Shown here one piece after another: positions 36,314-45,395 of a stretch of 64,000 nucleotides of DNA. This DNA comes from Dickeya lacustris (GTDB lineage Bacteria > Pseudomonadota > Gammaproteobacteria > Enterobacterales > Enterobacteriaceae), in NCBI RefSeq assembly GCF_029635795.1, contig NZ_CP114280.1:4092001-4156000 (forward strand). The letters run 5' to 3'. The stretch's first letter is position 1; each line of letters begins with the position of its first letter. Under the pieces are notes generated by a model, which had not been told where the DNA came from, searched no databases, and saw only the letters and a program-made list of their open reading frames with translations. A program made the position numbers and the translations under genes.

Positions 36314-37762
36314 GTGAAAAATTTTCTACAAGTCTCAAGAAATGAGTTCTTAAACGATTTATACACCGTTGTCCGTCCGGCAGAACCAATTGATACTAAT
36401 GAGTTTCTGTTCGGTCGAAGCGATCAGGTGGATACACTCGAAACAGCACTACATGCGCCGGGTCGCCATGCTTTTATTTATGGTGATCGCGGAGTTGGTA
36501 AATCCTCTTTAGCGCATACCGTTGCTTTCAATATGCAAGAAGAGAATGATCCTATTTTTGTGAGCTGTGTTCCAGAGTCTACGCTTGCAGGGATCATTGC
36601 TGATGCTTTTCGGGATGCGGTCGAACAGATTGATGCTAGTCGTTCGGAGTGGTCTGCGAGCGCATCTATAGGTATTAGTGCCACTTGGGTTAAGATTGAA
36701 AACAAAACGCATAAACAACAGCAAGAAAAAGTGGAGATCAATGATGTTTCTTCTGCTGTGTATGCATTGGGCTTATTAACAAAAATTCACTCAAAAGCCC
36801 CTTATATTGTCATTGATGAGTTTGATAGGATAATATCACTTGAAGAGAAAGAGAAATTTGGCACTCTATTAAAACAGCTCGGTGATAAGAAAAGCCCTGT
36901 AAAAATCATATTTACAGGTATAGGCGATTCATTAAATGAATTGCTGGGTGGACATGCTTCAAGCTCACGCCAAATCCAAGAGTTAAATCTTGAGCCACTG
37001 TCGTGGAGTGGACGCTACGCTATTATTGATAGGGCATTTAAGGAATTTGATCTATCAGTACCTGATGATATCCGTTTTAGAATTGCTGGTCTTAGTGATG
37101 GTTATCCGCATTATGTTCATCTTATCTGTGAAAAGATGTTAATTAAGGCTTATCAGAATAACACGGATGAAATAAATTTTCATTTGTTTTTAGACGGTTT
37201 AAAAGATGCTGTTAGTTCTGTCGCTGAGTTTTTGAAGAAAGATTATAACTTAGCTACAGCAGGTAGAAGCCCGGATGTGGCGTATCTTCTTTGGGCTGTG
37301 GCGGATTCGGCAGATATGCAGCGTAAAAAAAGTGATATTTTTATTTCTTACTCTGACGTGATTGATCAACTTGTCTGGAAAAAATTAATAACTAATGCTC
37401 CACCTGACGAGAAAAAGTTTGGAAGGATATTGTCTCTATTAGGCAAGGCTGATTATGGAGAGATTGTTGTTTCAGCTTTCGGAAATAAAAGGCGTGGATT
37501 TTATAAGTTTAAAGAAAGCATGGTTAGAGGGTACGTAAAAATGCACGCTGAAATGAGAACCATTAAATTAGATTTTGAAAAAAATTTCACAAGCAACGAA
37601 CCAACGGTCAAGGCTAAACTAAGTACGCGTGGACGTAAAACATTTTCTCAAATTGAAAAAGAGATTGAACAGGAAGAAGAGAAGCGAACGCTTCAAAGTG
37701 AACATGATAATGAACTGTTGAAAACTCTTAGCAGTGAATATGCAACACGTTCAAAGTATTAA
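36314..37762 (+). CDS. AAA+ ATPase (ORC/Cdc6-like, AAA_16 type)
   Basis: A 482-aa protein from GTG 36314, with AAGGGG five bases before it; a longer frame from 36242 has no good start signal. The ATPase core has Walker A FIYGDRGVGKSSLA, Walker B YIVIDEFDRI and a sensor-like KIIFTGIGDS, followed by a helical lid and a winged-helix-like region. The C-terminus is a charged coiled coil (FSQIEKEIEQEEEKR). Such stand-alone AAA+ ATPases occur in islands, often with effectors, but no partner gene is close enough to name. It is preceded by a ~275-bp non-coding stretch (36039-36313). Function unknown; it could be replication- or defence-related. Confidence 0.7.
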   Translation: MKNFLQVSRNEFLNDLYTVVRPAEPIDTNEFLFGRSDQVDTLETALHAPGRHAFIYGDRGVGKSSLAHTVAFNMQEENDPIFVSCVPESTLAGIIADAFRDAVEQIDASRSEWSASASIGISATWVKIENKTHKQQQEKVEINDVSSAVYALGLLTKIHSKAPYIVIDEFDRIISLEEKEKFGTLLKQLGDKKSPVKIIFTGIGDSLNELLGGHASSSRQIQELNLEPLSWSGRYAIIDRAFKEFDLSVPDDIRFRIAGLSDGYPHYVHLICEKMLIKAYQNNTDEINFHLFLDGLKDAVSSVAEFLKKDYNLATAGRSPDVAYLLWAVADSADMQRKKSDIFISYSDVIDQLVWKKLITNAPPDEKKFGRILSLLGKADYGEIVVSAFGNKRRGFYKFKESMVRGYVKMHAEMRTIKLDFEKNFTSNEPTVKAKLSTRGRKTFSQIEKEIEQEEEKRTLQSEHDNELLKTLSSEYATRSKY

Positions 37763-37923
37763 TCATCTTAGTAGTAAAAGTCTATCAATATTATTTTCTG
37801 GTGGTGCGGGCGTAATGTCTGCATTTCACCACTGTCAGGTTCAATCTGATAAAACTCAGAGCGTTATTAGATAATATTACACCGTATTGTTGGTGCTGCA
37901 AATATTATTGTTATCATAAGTAT

Positions 37924-38412
37924 TTAAACATCCATTTTCCTGTTTTTTGTATTCGTTATCGCATATCCATTTACTAAAAATGATATATCAGAAAGTTGCT
38001 CAAGGTTTTTCTCAACAGACTGCTGAAAATCAAGTGCCGCTTCAGTTCGTTGCTTTACCACGAGAGCGATAATTTCATCATCACTTTTTTCTACAATCGC
38101 TTTCGCATAAAGCCTGCGTTCATAAAGCTTATTAAAATCCCCTGATGATTGGACAGATTTTTTAGCTTCTGAATAACTTATAGGATTAAGTTCATCGATG
38201 AAATTAACCATTAGAGATTTTCTCTTTTTATCTAGCCTGTGTAGTTCTGTATGTGCAGATTTATATTTCTTAATTTCATATTCAAATGCGTCTTCATTAC
38301 GCAGTTTACGATATCCTCCTTTATATTCATCCATTGATGGTTGTTGTTTTAGTTTTTCAATAGTATCTAAATATGCTAATAAATCGCTGTTGTCTAATTT
38401 TACATTCCTCAT
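37924..38412 (-). CDS. Hypothetical coiled-coil protein
   Basis: A 162-aa, charged and helical protein, MRNVKLDNSDLLAYLDTIEK, with KKYKSAHTELHRLDKKRKSL in the middle. No known domain was recognised. It is the last of three minus-strand genes downstream of the iteron array, 158 bp after the previous one, and may belong to the replication/maintenance module. Confidence 0.6.
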   Translation of the reverse strand: MRNVKLDNSDLLAYLDTIEKLKQQPSMDEYKGGYRKLRNEDAFEYEIKKYKSAHTELHRLDKKRKSLMVNFIDELNPISYSEAKKSVQSSGDFNKLYERRLYAKAIVEKSDDEIIALVVKQRTEAALDFQQSVEKNLEQLSDISFLVNGYAITNTKNRKMDV

Positions 38413-38570
38413 AAATACCTCGTTAATAATGATTGTTATATTTATATATTAAGGTATATAGAGAAAGTGTCAAATTGAGCAGATGGTTAAAAATTATTTT
38501 CATCTGCGTTCCCGGTGAGTGTAATATTAACCCTATACCATTCTGGCATAATAAATTGTAAAGGGGTGTT

Positions 38571-39371
38571 TTAAACAAGCTGAAGCGTTTTATATTGCTC
38601 AAAAATCAGCTCACCATTATCAGTATAAATCTCAACCTTACCTATTTTACCATCAGGTCTTTTGATTGAATAACGAATCAATCTGATATCGTAATATTTA
38701 TCTAACAGATCTTTTCGATTAGCAAAATATTTTGACTTTGTTGTATGATTTATTAGATAGTTATAGCTTGAACAAATATGTTTTTTGAAGTCCCTTTCGG
38801 ATAAGCCACTTTCTTTAATTTTTTTGGTGATAAAAAATTTTAGCGGTCGCTCATATTCTTCTTTCTCTCTGGCTTTACGGGTTTGTTCTTCCTTCTTACG
38901 TTGCTGTTCGATGAGATAGAGCCTATCTTTCTCTGCCTGTTGGCGATTTTGTTCATTTTGAATGATGCTACTTACCTGCGAAGCTGGAATAACCTGAATG
39001 TTATTTTCCCAATATCGATAAGGATTACTCGACTGAATGTTTTCAACTGTAGTGAATATTTTATTTGTATCAAGTTTTTTATCAAAAGAAATAATACGAT
39101 TATTACCCTCTTTTGCGATTAGTTTTGCTGTATTCTCTAAGTTTTCCTGACTTCTTAAATTAAATGAACCTACAACGGTGTTTCGGCTATTGTGATATAA
39201 AGCTTGTTTTTTATTGTCACGATAACATTCAAGATAAGAATAGAGTTTGAACTCTTCAATGCCAAATGTTTCCTCAAGCATAGCCATCTGTTCAGCTAAG
39301 ACATTCAGAATGTCGTTTTTAGATAGTTTTTCATGAAGTTTTATCACAAGTGAACCGGGTAGTTTTTTCAT
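38571..39371 (-). CDS. Hypothetical protein of replication/maintenance module
   Basis: A 266-aa protein that starts MKKLPGSLVIKLHEKLSKND. It has a charged coiled coil in the middle (EQNRQQAEKDRLYLIEQQRK...) and a C-terminal globular part (YYDIRLIRYSIKRPDGKIGK). It begins 25 bases after the RepL-like gene on the same strand, so they are probably co-transcribed. No confident family; a role with the initiator is inferred from position. Confidence 0.6.
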   Translation of the reverse strand: MKKLPGSLVIKLHEKLSKNDILNVLAEQMAMLEETFGIEEFKLYSYLECYRDNKKQALYHNSRNTVVGSFNLRSQENLENTAKLIAKEGNNRIISFDKKLDTNKIFTTVENIQSSNPYRYWENNIQVIPASQVSSIIQNEQNRQQAEKDRLYLIEQQRKKEEQTRKAREKEEYERPLKFFITKKIKESGLSERDFKKHICSSYNYLINHTTKSKYFANRKDLLDKYYDIRLIRYSIKRPDGKIGKVEIYTDNGELIFEQYKTLQLV

Positions 39372-39396
39372 TTTTTTTCTTGTTATTATTGTTTTA

Positions 39397-40131
39397 TCAG
39401 GATACTGCTTTCAAAAGATTTGTGCCATCAGCTAAGTTTTTTCTTGCCACTTCATTTTCTTTCGTTCGTTTGTATACCTTTCGGGGTTTATCGATCTTGA
39501 TACTATTTTTAGCATTAGGAACAGCATTATTCTTTTTCTTCTTACTAAAAATAAAGGCATCCGTGTAGATCTCTTTCGTTTCTGTTTCCAACGCTAAGTT
39601 TCGTCTTTCTTGCTTTGAGTAATCAGTATAGTTTTCTGGGTATTGTTCAATCTCTGCATGAAGACTTCTGGCATTACTTAAATGCTCTTTACGCTTCTCA
39701 TCAAGTTGATGGCTTAGACCTTTGGCGAAAATGTTCGAGTTAATATACAGGTGACCATGATGCTCAACGAGTATTCCTTTCTGTTTTAGTTTTTTGAATA
39801 TGTTTGACATATTACCGGATGCGATATTCAATGCTTTACAGAGTGATGACTGTGAAAGGTTGATAAGATTTCCGAACTCCATGTATTCCAATATATAGGT
39901 CAATACGCGGAATTCATTCTTAGATATATCCAAATCAGAAAAAACACGAAAGTTAGAAGTAAAAGCAAAAACATAAGGCTGTGCAAATGAGATCGCTTTA
40001 TCTTCATCTGTTGCGATGACTGTGGTCGATTTTATTTCTTTGTTTTGCAGTAAATGTCTTGCGATATAAATCTTTTGTTCCGTGGTTAATGTTTCAAATA
40101 GGCTAAGTAGTTCAGTGTCATTAGTATTCAT
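39397..40131 (-). CDS. RepL-like winged-helix replication/regulatory protein
   Basis: A 244-aa protein from ATG 40131; an upstream in-frame ATG at 40194 lacks a start signal. The central part, FTSNFRVFSDLDISKNEFRV, LTYILEYMEFGNLINLSQSS, LCKALNIASGNMSNIFKKLK and QKGILVEHHGHLYINSNIFAK, reads as a winged helix of the RepL / plasmid replication-initiator type. The tail is strongly basic (FIFSKKKKNNAVPNAKNSIK). Just upstream are four 16-bp palindromes with a two-turn period, the kind of array an initiator or its autorepressor binds. Inference: it controls or starts replication of the excised element. Confidence 0.6.
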   Translation of the reverse strand: MNTNDTELLSLFETLTTEQKIYIARHLLQNKEIKSTTVIATDEDKAISFAQPYVFAFTSNFRVFSDLDISKNEFRVLTYILEYMEFGNLINLSQSSLCKALNIASGNMSNIFKKLKQKGILVEHHGHLYINSNIFAKGLSHQLDEKRKEHLSNARSLHAEIEQYPENYTDYSKQERRNLALETETKEIYTDAFIFSKKKKNNAVPNAKNSIKIDKPRKVYKRTKENEVARKNLADGTNLLKAVS

Positions 40132-40255
40132 AGTATTCTCTCTTATAGTTTTTATTATGTTATTTTTAATACTATGCAGAAAAATAAAAGTCAATAGTTA
40201 AACTATAAATAAAATAGAGATTTTATTATTATGCTATTGTTATATGTTAAAAAAA

Positions 40256-40339
40256 CTATGTTCAAACATAGATCTTGCTATGTTCGAACATAGGACGGAT
40301 CTATGTGCGCACATAGGAGTTTGCTATGTTCGAACATAG
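40256..40339. repeat. Four palindromic iterons upstream of RepL-like gene
   Basis: Four 16-bp palindromes of form CTATGTTCGAACATAG lie at 40256-40271 (one centre mismatch), 40278-40293, 40301-40316 (centre GTGCGCAC) and 40324-40339. Spacings from start to start are 22, 23 and 23 bp, about two helical turns, so proteins would bind one face. They lie 125 bp before the RepL-like start. This is a candidate origin or autoregulatory operator. No annotated gene lies between here and 41377. Confidence 0.92.
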
Positions 40340-40496
40340 CAAAAAAAGTTATGAAGCCTTGATTTTATTGGGCTGGGACAGTGCTTATAATTAAATAATT
40401 AGTAAGAAGTTAAGAGAGTCCAGCTTTCCTTTTTTCTTATGTAAAGAGAGTTTTACGTGAAAATATGCGGTTTTCTTGATGCTAATTTTCAGCGAT

Positions 40497-40528
40497 GTGA
40501 TTGTTTCATACAATCACGAAGCGCTGCT
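40497..40528 (+). repeat. Dispersed hairpin repeat, copy 1
   Basis: GTGATTGT, a six-base spacer and ACAATCAC form an 8-bp stem, followed by GAAGCGCTGCT. Copies lie at 40639 and 48707. The 5' neighbour TTTTCAGCGAT is partly shared. No coding function. Confidence 0.9.
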
Positions 40529-40638
40529 GGTGTTTTAGGAATACTGCAATTGTTTTTCTTATATTTTATTGGCGGCTATCGCCGCAATTCTTTATGGATA
40601 AATCCATCACTAACAGGGGCAAGCCCTGTTCCAGCAAT

Positions 40639-40670
40639 GTGATTGTTTCGGACAATCACGAAGTGCTGCT
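40639..40670 (+). repeat. Dispersed hairpin repeat, copy 2
   Basis: The same 8-bp stem as copy 1, GTGATTGT with ACAATCAC, and trailing GAAGTGCTGCT, 142 bp downstream of copy 1 in the same orientation. No gene lies beside it; 40340-41376 holds only these repeats, an 18-bp palindrome and AT-rich sequence. Confidence 0.9.
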
Positions 40671-41140
40671 TCTCTGAGTATAGTTTTCCTATACGTTTAA
40701 GAGCAAATGCTATATGTTTTAGTGCTAATACTGTTATGACATATAGGTTCAGACATATCTTATTATGATTAAATGAACAGAGATTGATCGATCCTTTTGG
40801 CTTTCCTCTCAACATAGAAAACACTATTGTTAAATCGTTAAATATATTTTACAGCGTTAGGGCGTAGCCGTGCGTCAGCACATGAGCTTCAACTCATAGA
40901 TGGTGGAGATTTTCAAAAAGAGGTTAGTGAAATAAAAAGGAAAGCTTCACAATAAAAAATATAAACTTCATTCATAAACAACTAATCATTTTTAATGTCG
41001 AAACCCCTCATGGCGATCATAAAAATCGCCCGGTTTCTTTTAACCCTCTTAAGTATTACATCTTACTTATTGCAAAAATTAAATTAAGGAAAAATTGGCC
41101 TGTAGCTCTTACAGTATAAGACTTAGGACGAAAGTATATG

Positions 41141-41158
41141 ACTGACCGTACGGTCAGT
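41141..41158. promoter_or_regulatory. Perfect 18-bp palindrome, TetR-operator-like
   Basis: ACTGACCGTACGGTCAGT reads the same on both strands. The GACCGTACGGTC core resembles sites bound by TetR-family repressors. It lies 219 bp before the secreted-protein gene at 41377. No TetR-family gene is in the window, so the binding protein would be encoded elsewhere. Confidence 0.5.
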
Positions 41159-41376
41159 GTTCCTGACTCTGTAATCAGTTTCTATGTCATTTTCAAGCGT
41201 AAAAACGACAGCATGCTAAATTACTAACGCTAGGGAAATTCAGATATTGAAAAAATAAAAAAGAATCCGATGATCTCTGTGGTAATTACTTTACTCTGAA
41301 GAGAGTAATAAATTTGATTTTGATTATGATTATGGGTATATATTATATTTATTAAATAATAATAAAAGAGGTAAAT

Positions 41377-41970
41377 ATGATTACAATAAAAAAAGTTATA
41401 TCGGGAAATGGCAGGATTCATTTTTATAAAAAAGAATCTCAAGGTAAAAACATCGGGTTTTTAAAAACATTAGTGACTGTTGTAGCGATTTATTTATTTT
41501 CTTTAAATGGAGTCGCCTATGCAAAAACAGATAAGGTTCAGTCTAATCATGAGGTTTTAAAGTTTAAAATTTCTTTCGTTGATTCATGTGACGGATCTGA
41601 TCCATCTAAACCAGTTTATATTACTGCATCTACCTCTGGTGGTGATATTACTCCAATTCAATTTGATATTAAAAATGAAACATCATCTATTAGCTCAGTT
41701 TCTGCCATTCTTTATCCGAAAAGGCATAATGGATTATCAGATACAGTTGATGTTTTACTGAACTACACCATTACAAGCATTGATGGGATTCAAAAGATTG
41801 GAGATCAAAATAGTATTGTTTATGCTGAAGCCCCCATTACATCACAGATAATGCAAAGAATAAACATTACTACTGAAAAATCGAAACCTGTTTCAATAGT
41901 CAGTGGTATTCCTTGTTCTGGGCGGTCCAAAGAAAATTGGCGTTATAAGTTGACATTAGAACGTTTGTAA
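41377..41970 (+). CDS. Secreted hypothetical protein
   Basis: A 197-aa protein with a long basic N-terminus and a hydrophobic stretch (FLKTLVTVVAIYLFSLNGVA) followed by AYAKTDK, a plausible signal peptidase I site near residue 49. The mature part is rich in Ser/Thr and beta-strand-like (ITASTSGGDITPIQFDIKNE), with two cysteines (DSCDG and GIPCSG) that may form a disulfide. It is probably periplasmic or surface-exposed. Start signal GAGG is five bases upstream. No family recognised. Confidence 0.65.
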   Translation: MITIKKVISGNGRIHFYKKESQGKNIGFLKTLVTVVAIYLFSLNGVAYAKTDKVQSNHEVLKFKISFVDSCDGSDPSKPVYITASTSGGDITPIQFDIKNETSSISSVSAILYPKRHNGLSDTVDVLLNYTITSIDGIQKIGDQNSIVYAEAPITSQIMQRINITTEKSKPVSIVSGIPCSGRSKENWRYKLTLERL

Positions 41971-42110
41971 ATGCGGATAATAATCTGGAAATTGATTCCT
42001 GAACTCAGCCAAGTCAGCGAAGAAACTGTAAGGTCGCTGCTGCCATAACCTGAAACCTATAACGGTCAGAATCCCAAAACGCCCGTTAGTGTTCTGGATG
42101 ATGTGGTAGG

Positions 42111-42442
42111 ATGAAAACCAATGCTCCAGATGAGTCCATATTGATGAATGCGCTTGTCCCTGAAGATAACTTCTTATCTGAATTGAATACCTTTGGCGGT
42201 ATGGTGCTTCACACAGATATGGGCTATCCAGTAGCTGAATATATTGGTACTGACACAAAATAGCGATAGAATCGACAAACCCTCCAGACATGTGGGAACT
42301 TACTAATGGCTACGTGATAGTGTTCAGAAACGACGAGTTGGAGCATAGTCTTAACGGTGATCTCTATGAGGCGATGCACTATCTCAAGCTGTTGACACGC
42401 TTAAGACCGCTGAGTGTGATATTTGGTGAAAATGATACATGA
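42111..42442 (+). pseudogene. Small gene before the RES protein, interrupted by a -1 frameshift
   Basis: From ATG 42111 the frame reads MKTNAPDESILMNALVPEDN to GTDTK and stops at TAG 42261. If the ribosome or an ancestral sequence gained one base in the ACAAAATAG run, it continues smoothly as IAIESTNPPDMWELTNGYVI to FGENDT and stops at 42442, giving ~110 aa. The second part overlaps the next gene's first ATG as ATGA (42439). Alternatively the 42290-42442 part is a separate 50-aa ORF. Function unknown; the coupling suggests a partner of the RES protein. The preceding bases 41971-42110 show no gene. Confidence 0.5.
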
Positions 42443-42450
42443 GGATTTCA

Positions 42451-43335
42451 ATGATGGCTCTTTTAGGGTTGAATTTAGATCAAGTGATGAGATTCAAAGA
42501 AATGTTAGAAGAAATAAAAAATAGAATAAAAAATGATGAGTTATATAGAAATAAAATAATATTTCGAGAATGTAATGAAGGTATAAGGGTTATCAATATT
42601 TTTAAAGAGTTATTGAGTTTTTTACGGATAACTAATCAGATTGAAACTGATACTAATTTATACCGAGTAAGATACATAGGTGATGAAAATATTAATTATT
42701 ACTCAACTAGAGAGGATTTAATGTATCCCCCGTTAAAAAACACTAAACTCGGACGATTAAATACAACGCACAAACAAATATTATACACGTCTTTTCATGA
42801 GTTTACAGCAATAGCTGAGTCAGGGATTGCAGAAAATCAACGATTTCAACTTACAAAATTTAGAACGGGGAATATAAGTTTTTACAAGCTAGGGTATTTT
42901 TTAAACTCTTACTTTCAACGTCCAAGAGATTCAAAGGAAACAAACGACTTCTACAGGTCTATATTTGGTGAAAATTTTACTGATGGATTTATTATGGGGT
43001 TAGCAGCGGCAGAAAATGTTCTTTTGTCAATATTGAACGATAAAACGGAATATTCATATTACCTGTCAGCATTATTGTCTGAGGCTATTTATGAGATAAA
43101 TCCTGAAATTGATGCAATCATGTATAATTCAATTAAAGACAATACAGGGATTAACCTTGCTTTTTTTCAAGAGTCGGCAGAGAAATTGCGTATCGTATAT
43201 AGTTGTTCTAATGTTTTGACAAGGCATTATTTTGATTCTTTTTTTAATTATAAGACAACACATGAAAAAATATATCATCAAGAAGATGATGTGTCTGATT
43301 TTATAGCGGTTAAAAATAATGCGAGATATAGATAA
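42451..43335 (+). CDS. RES-domain-like protein (putative NAD-targeting toxin)
   Basis: About 294 aa from ATG 42451, with TGAGGA five bases ahead; ATG 42439 overlaps the upstream ORF as an alternative. The pattern LYRVRYIGDENINYY, then GRLNTTHKQILYTSFHEFTA and IAESG matches the RES fold (LYRVR...GRxN...LY...A..E). Family knowledge: RES toxins degrade NAD+ and are usually paired with an Xre/MbcA-like antitoxin. Here the protein is longer than a typical RES toxin (~150-200 aa) and no Xre partner is adjacent, so it may be an effector of another kind. AT-rich and probably recently acquired. Confidence 0.55.
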   Translation: MMALLGLNLDQVMRFKEMLEEIKNRIKNDELYRNKIIFRECNEGIRVINIFKELLSFLRITNQIETDTNLYRVRYIGDENINYYSTREDLMYPPLKNTKLGRLNTTHKQILYTSFHEFTAIAESGIAENQRFQLTKFRTGNISFYKLGYFLNSYFQRPRDSKETNDFYRSIFGENFTDGFIMGLAAAENVLLSILNDKTEYSYYLSALLSEAIYEINPEIDAIMYNSIKDNTGINLAFFQESAEKLRIVYSCSNVLTRHYFDSFFNYKTTHEKIYHQEDDVSDFIAVKNNARYR

Positions 43336-43775
43336 AATGATTCCGATTAAGTATGGGTTTTTCTTTATTTACCTTACTAAAACTATAATTAATAGGTGGT
43401 TATAATTCTGATATATTTATTTTAATTTATTCGGAGAAGGTGATTGTTTAATTTACCACCATCAGAAAGTTATTTATTTTCAATGGTCGTGGAAATGAAA
43501 TTTTCAATTGGAGTAATGAAATTAAGGTTCAATAGGCTATAAATCTATAGGGTTGATTTATTAGTTTATGTAAAGATTGGCGGCATAAAATAGAATGATA
43601 ATAACACCTATATAAAATTATAAATATTTATCGAAAAAAATTGGCGTCGCCATATGAATTATATAATATGAATTTCAGTCAGGTTATATAGAAAATGAAA
43701 GTATAGCCTCAACGGGTGTAGATGCTCATTGTGGCTATTGGTATTTAAAAGTATATGACGTCAATTATACAACCA
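43336..43775. other. Gene-free AT-rich stretch
   Basis: No ORF with a start signal, no RNA gene and no clear repeat were seen between the RES gene and the convergent lipoprotein gene. Confidence 0.4.
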
Positions 43776-44153
43776 TCAATCCAACAACCCCCGCGAAACC
43801 TTACTCGCCGTCTGGCTGAAATTATATCGGTCAACAACATTCCCCTTGAACCAGATCTCAAGGGAGTTCATATGAGCGGTGTTGCTGTTCTTCAGTAGGG
43901 CCAGACCGGGGATGTAGTTCGATATCTGACTCTCGCCTGACATACTGGAGTAGGACCACATTTCCTGACCATCATTGCTGGCGCGTGATTGAGGATCACC
44001 GAATGCAGCTAAGATTTCCTGCTGGGTAGTTTTCCCTTTAACGATTTTGGTTTTAACGCTCTGTTGGGTTTCGTTTTTCAGAGATTTATTACCATAAGTC
44101 GTACAGGCGGAAAGAGGTAGGATCACCAGTGCCGCAATAAGCATTTTTTTCAT
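43776..44153 (-). CDS. BamE/SmpA-like lipoprotein
   Basis: 125 aa from ATG 44153, with GGAG five bases upstream; a longer frame from 44231 is rejected. A signal peptide and lipobox are clear (MKKMLIAALVILPLSACTTY; Cys at 17). The mature part KIVKGKTTQQEILAAFGDPQ is the typical SmpA/OmlA (BamE-like) domain signature. Such island-borne copies lie in the periplasm on a membrane anchor; they may modify the outer membrane or act in entry exclusion. The role here is unknown. Confidence 0.85.
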   Translation of the reverse strand: MKKMLIAALVILPLSACTTYGNKSLKNETQQSVKTKIVKGKTTQQEILAAFGDPQSRASNDGQEMWSYSSMSGESQISNYIPGLALLKNSNTAHMNSLEIWFKGNVVDRYNFSQTASKVSRGLLD

Positions 44154-44823
44154 ATTAACTCCGATAAAACATAACAATAAAAAAGCAGTATGAGGGAGAT
44201 TAAAAATCGTGTTGGTCATAAACCGCCACAAGCCTGTTTCATTGATTACTGGCGAACGTATGCCTCCACAGAAAATGGAAAAGCATTAGGTGAACGAGTA
44301 ATCGGGTAAATTAAGTGATTATCACGTTATTCCATATGAAATCTTGCCTGCGTAGTTTCCCTGATGTGCATAACAGCCATGTCCTGCCCCATAAACAGCC
44401 TGTAGCGCGTTTCTTACCATCTAAGGCATTTGCTTTTACTGAGCCAGAAGTACGTGGCAAATCGCTTTATGAGCCTCTGGTTAACTCTATCTATCAGCGT
44501 CAGGTATGGCAAGTAAAATGATCGGTATATCAGATCGATAATTGCATATTGATAGATGATAGCGATTAAAATAGGTTTATCGATCGGTATTTTAATTGTT
44601 TTAATCGATCGAATATGCAAGTTATGATAGTTAATGTCTATCATTATTTCAGTTTTGATCGTTACAAACGATATGACGGCCAGCAGAAATAATTGAAAGC
44701 TATCAATTGGTTAATGAGGTGGCTTTGCTCTTATGTGTCTTTCAGAACAAGCTGTAACGGACACCGGTAAACAGTCGCCTCCCTTAAATGACAGCGTTTT
44801 TGATTATCAGGATGGATAAGTAG
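44154..44823. other. Non-coding stretch with repeated ATCGATCG motifs
   Basis: This spacer lies between divergent lipoprotein genes. Around 44519-44650 there are repeated GATCGGTAT, ATCGATCG (44579-44586 and 44604-44611) and GATAG motifs within very AT-rich DNA, which could be protein binding sites. Short ORFs have no start signals. A promoter for 44824 is likely but not pinpointed. Confidence 0.4.
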
Positions 44824-45378
44824 ATGAAGAAGATTTTGCTCGTTGCTGGCACGGCACTGGTTCTGGCGGGATGTGGTGAGAAAGGCGACTTTGAGAAGGC
44901 TATCAACGCAAAAATATCACAGTCCAACGTGTGCTACTCACTAAAAGACAATGATGTTGTATTCAATAAAGGCTTCCCCAGACGTGTGAACCGTGGTTTT
45001 CGCTCTGCCGGATACAGTGCCAGTGATGAAATCCTTAAAGGGCTTGTTGAACAAGGGCTGTTAAAGGTTTCACAAGAATCTAACGGGTTTAACAGTGTTG
45101 ATGTTCTGGAAGTTACCGATAAAGGTCAGGAAGTCGAGTTTTGGGATCGCAAAGATGGTGCCTGTGTGGGTCATCGTGCTGTCGCTGAGGTTAAAAGCTG
45201 GACCGAACCCAGCGAAGGTAATGGCGTTAAAATGACGCAAGTGACCTATACGTGGAAACTCGATGGTGTGCCGGGCTGGGTGGATAAGAAAGCCTTTTCT
45301 GGCGTCAAGGGGATGGCTACACCTGAAGAAACCAAAACTGTTCTGGTGAAAACCAATAACGGCTGGTCAGCACAGTAA
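44824..45378 (+). CDS. Lipoprotein of unknown function
   Basis: A 184-aa protein with signal peptide MKKILLVAGTALVLAGCGEK; the lipobox LAGC puts the lipidated Cys at 17. The mature part contains a segment resembling a small winged helix (SASDEILKGLVEQGLLKVSQ) and a beta-rich end ending KTNNGWSAQ. It lies 17 bases upstream of a membrane protein gene, so the two are likely co-expressed. Possible roles include surface exclusion or envelope modification; no family recognised. Confidence 0.75.
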   Translation: MKKILLVAGTALVLAGCGEKGDFEKAINAKISQSNVCYSLKDNDVVFNKGFPRRVNRGFRSAGYSASDEILKGLVEQGLLKVSQESNGFNSVDVLEVTDKGQEVEFWDRKDGACVGHRAVAEVKSWTEPSEGNGVKMTQVTYTWKLDGVPGWVDKKAFSGVKGMATPEETKTVLVKTNNGWSAQ

Positions 45379-45395
45379 TTTCAGGAAAAGACGCT

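Noticed and set aside
40457..40642. 61-codon ORF in the repeat region
   Set aside because: It overlaps hairpin repeat copies 1 and 2, and no family match is evident.
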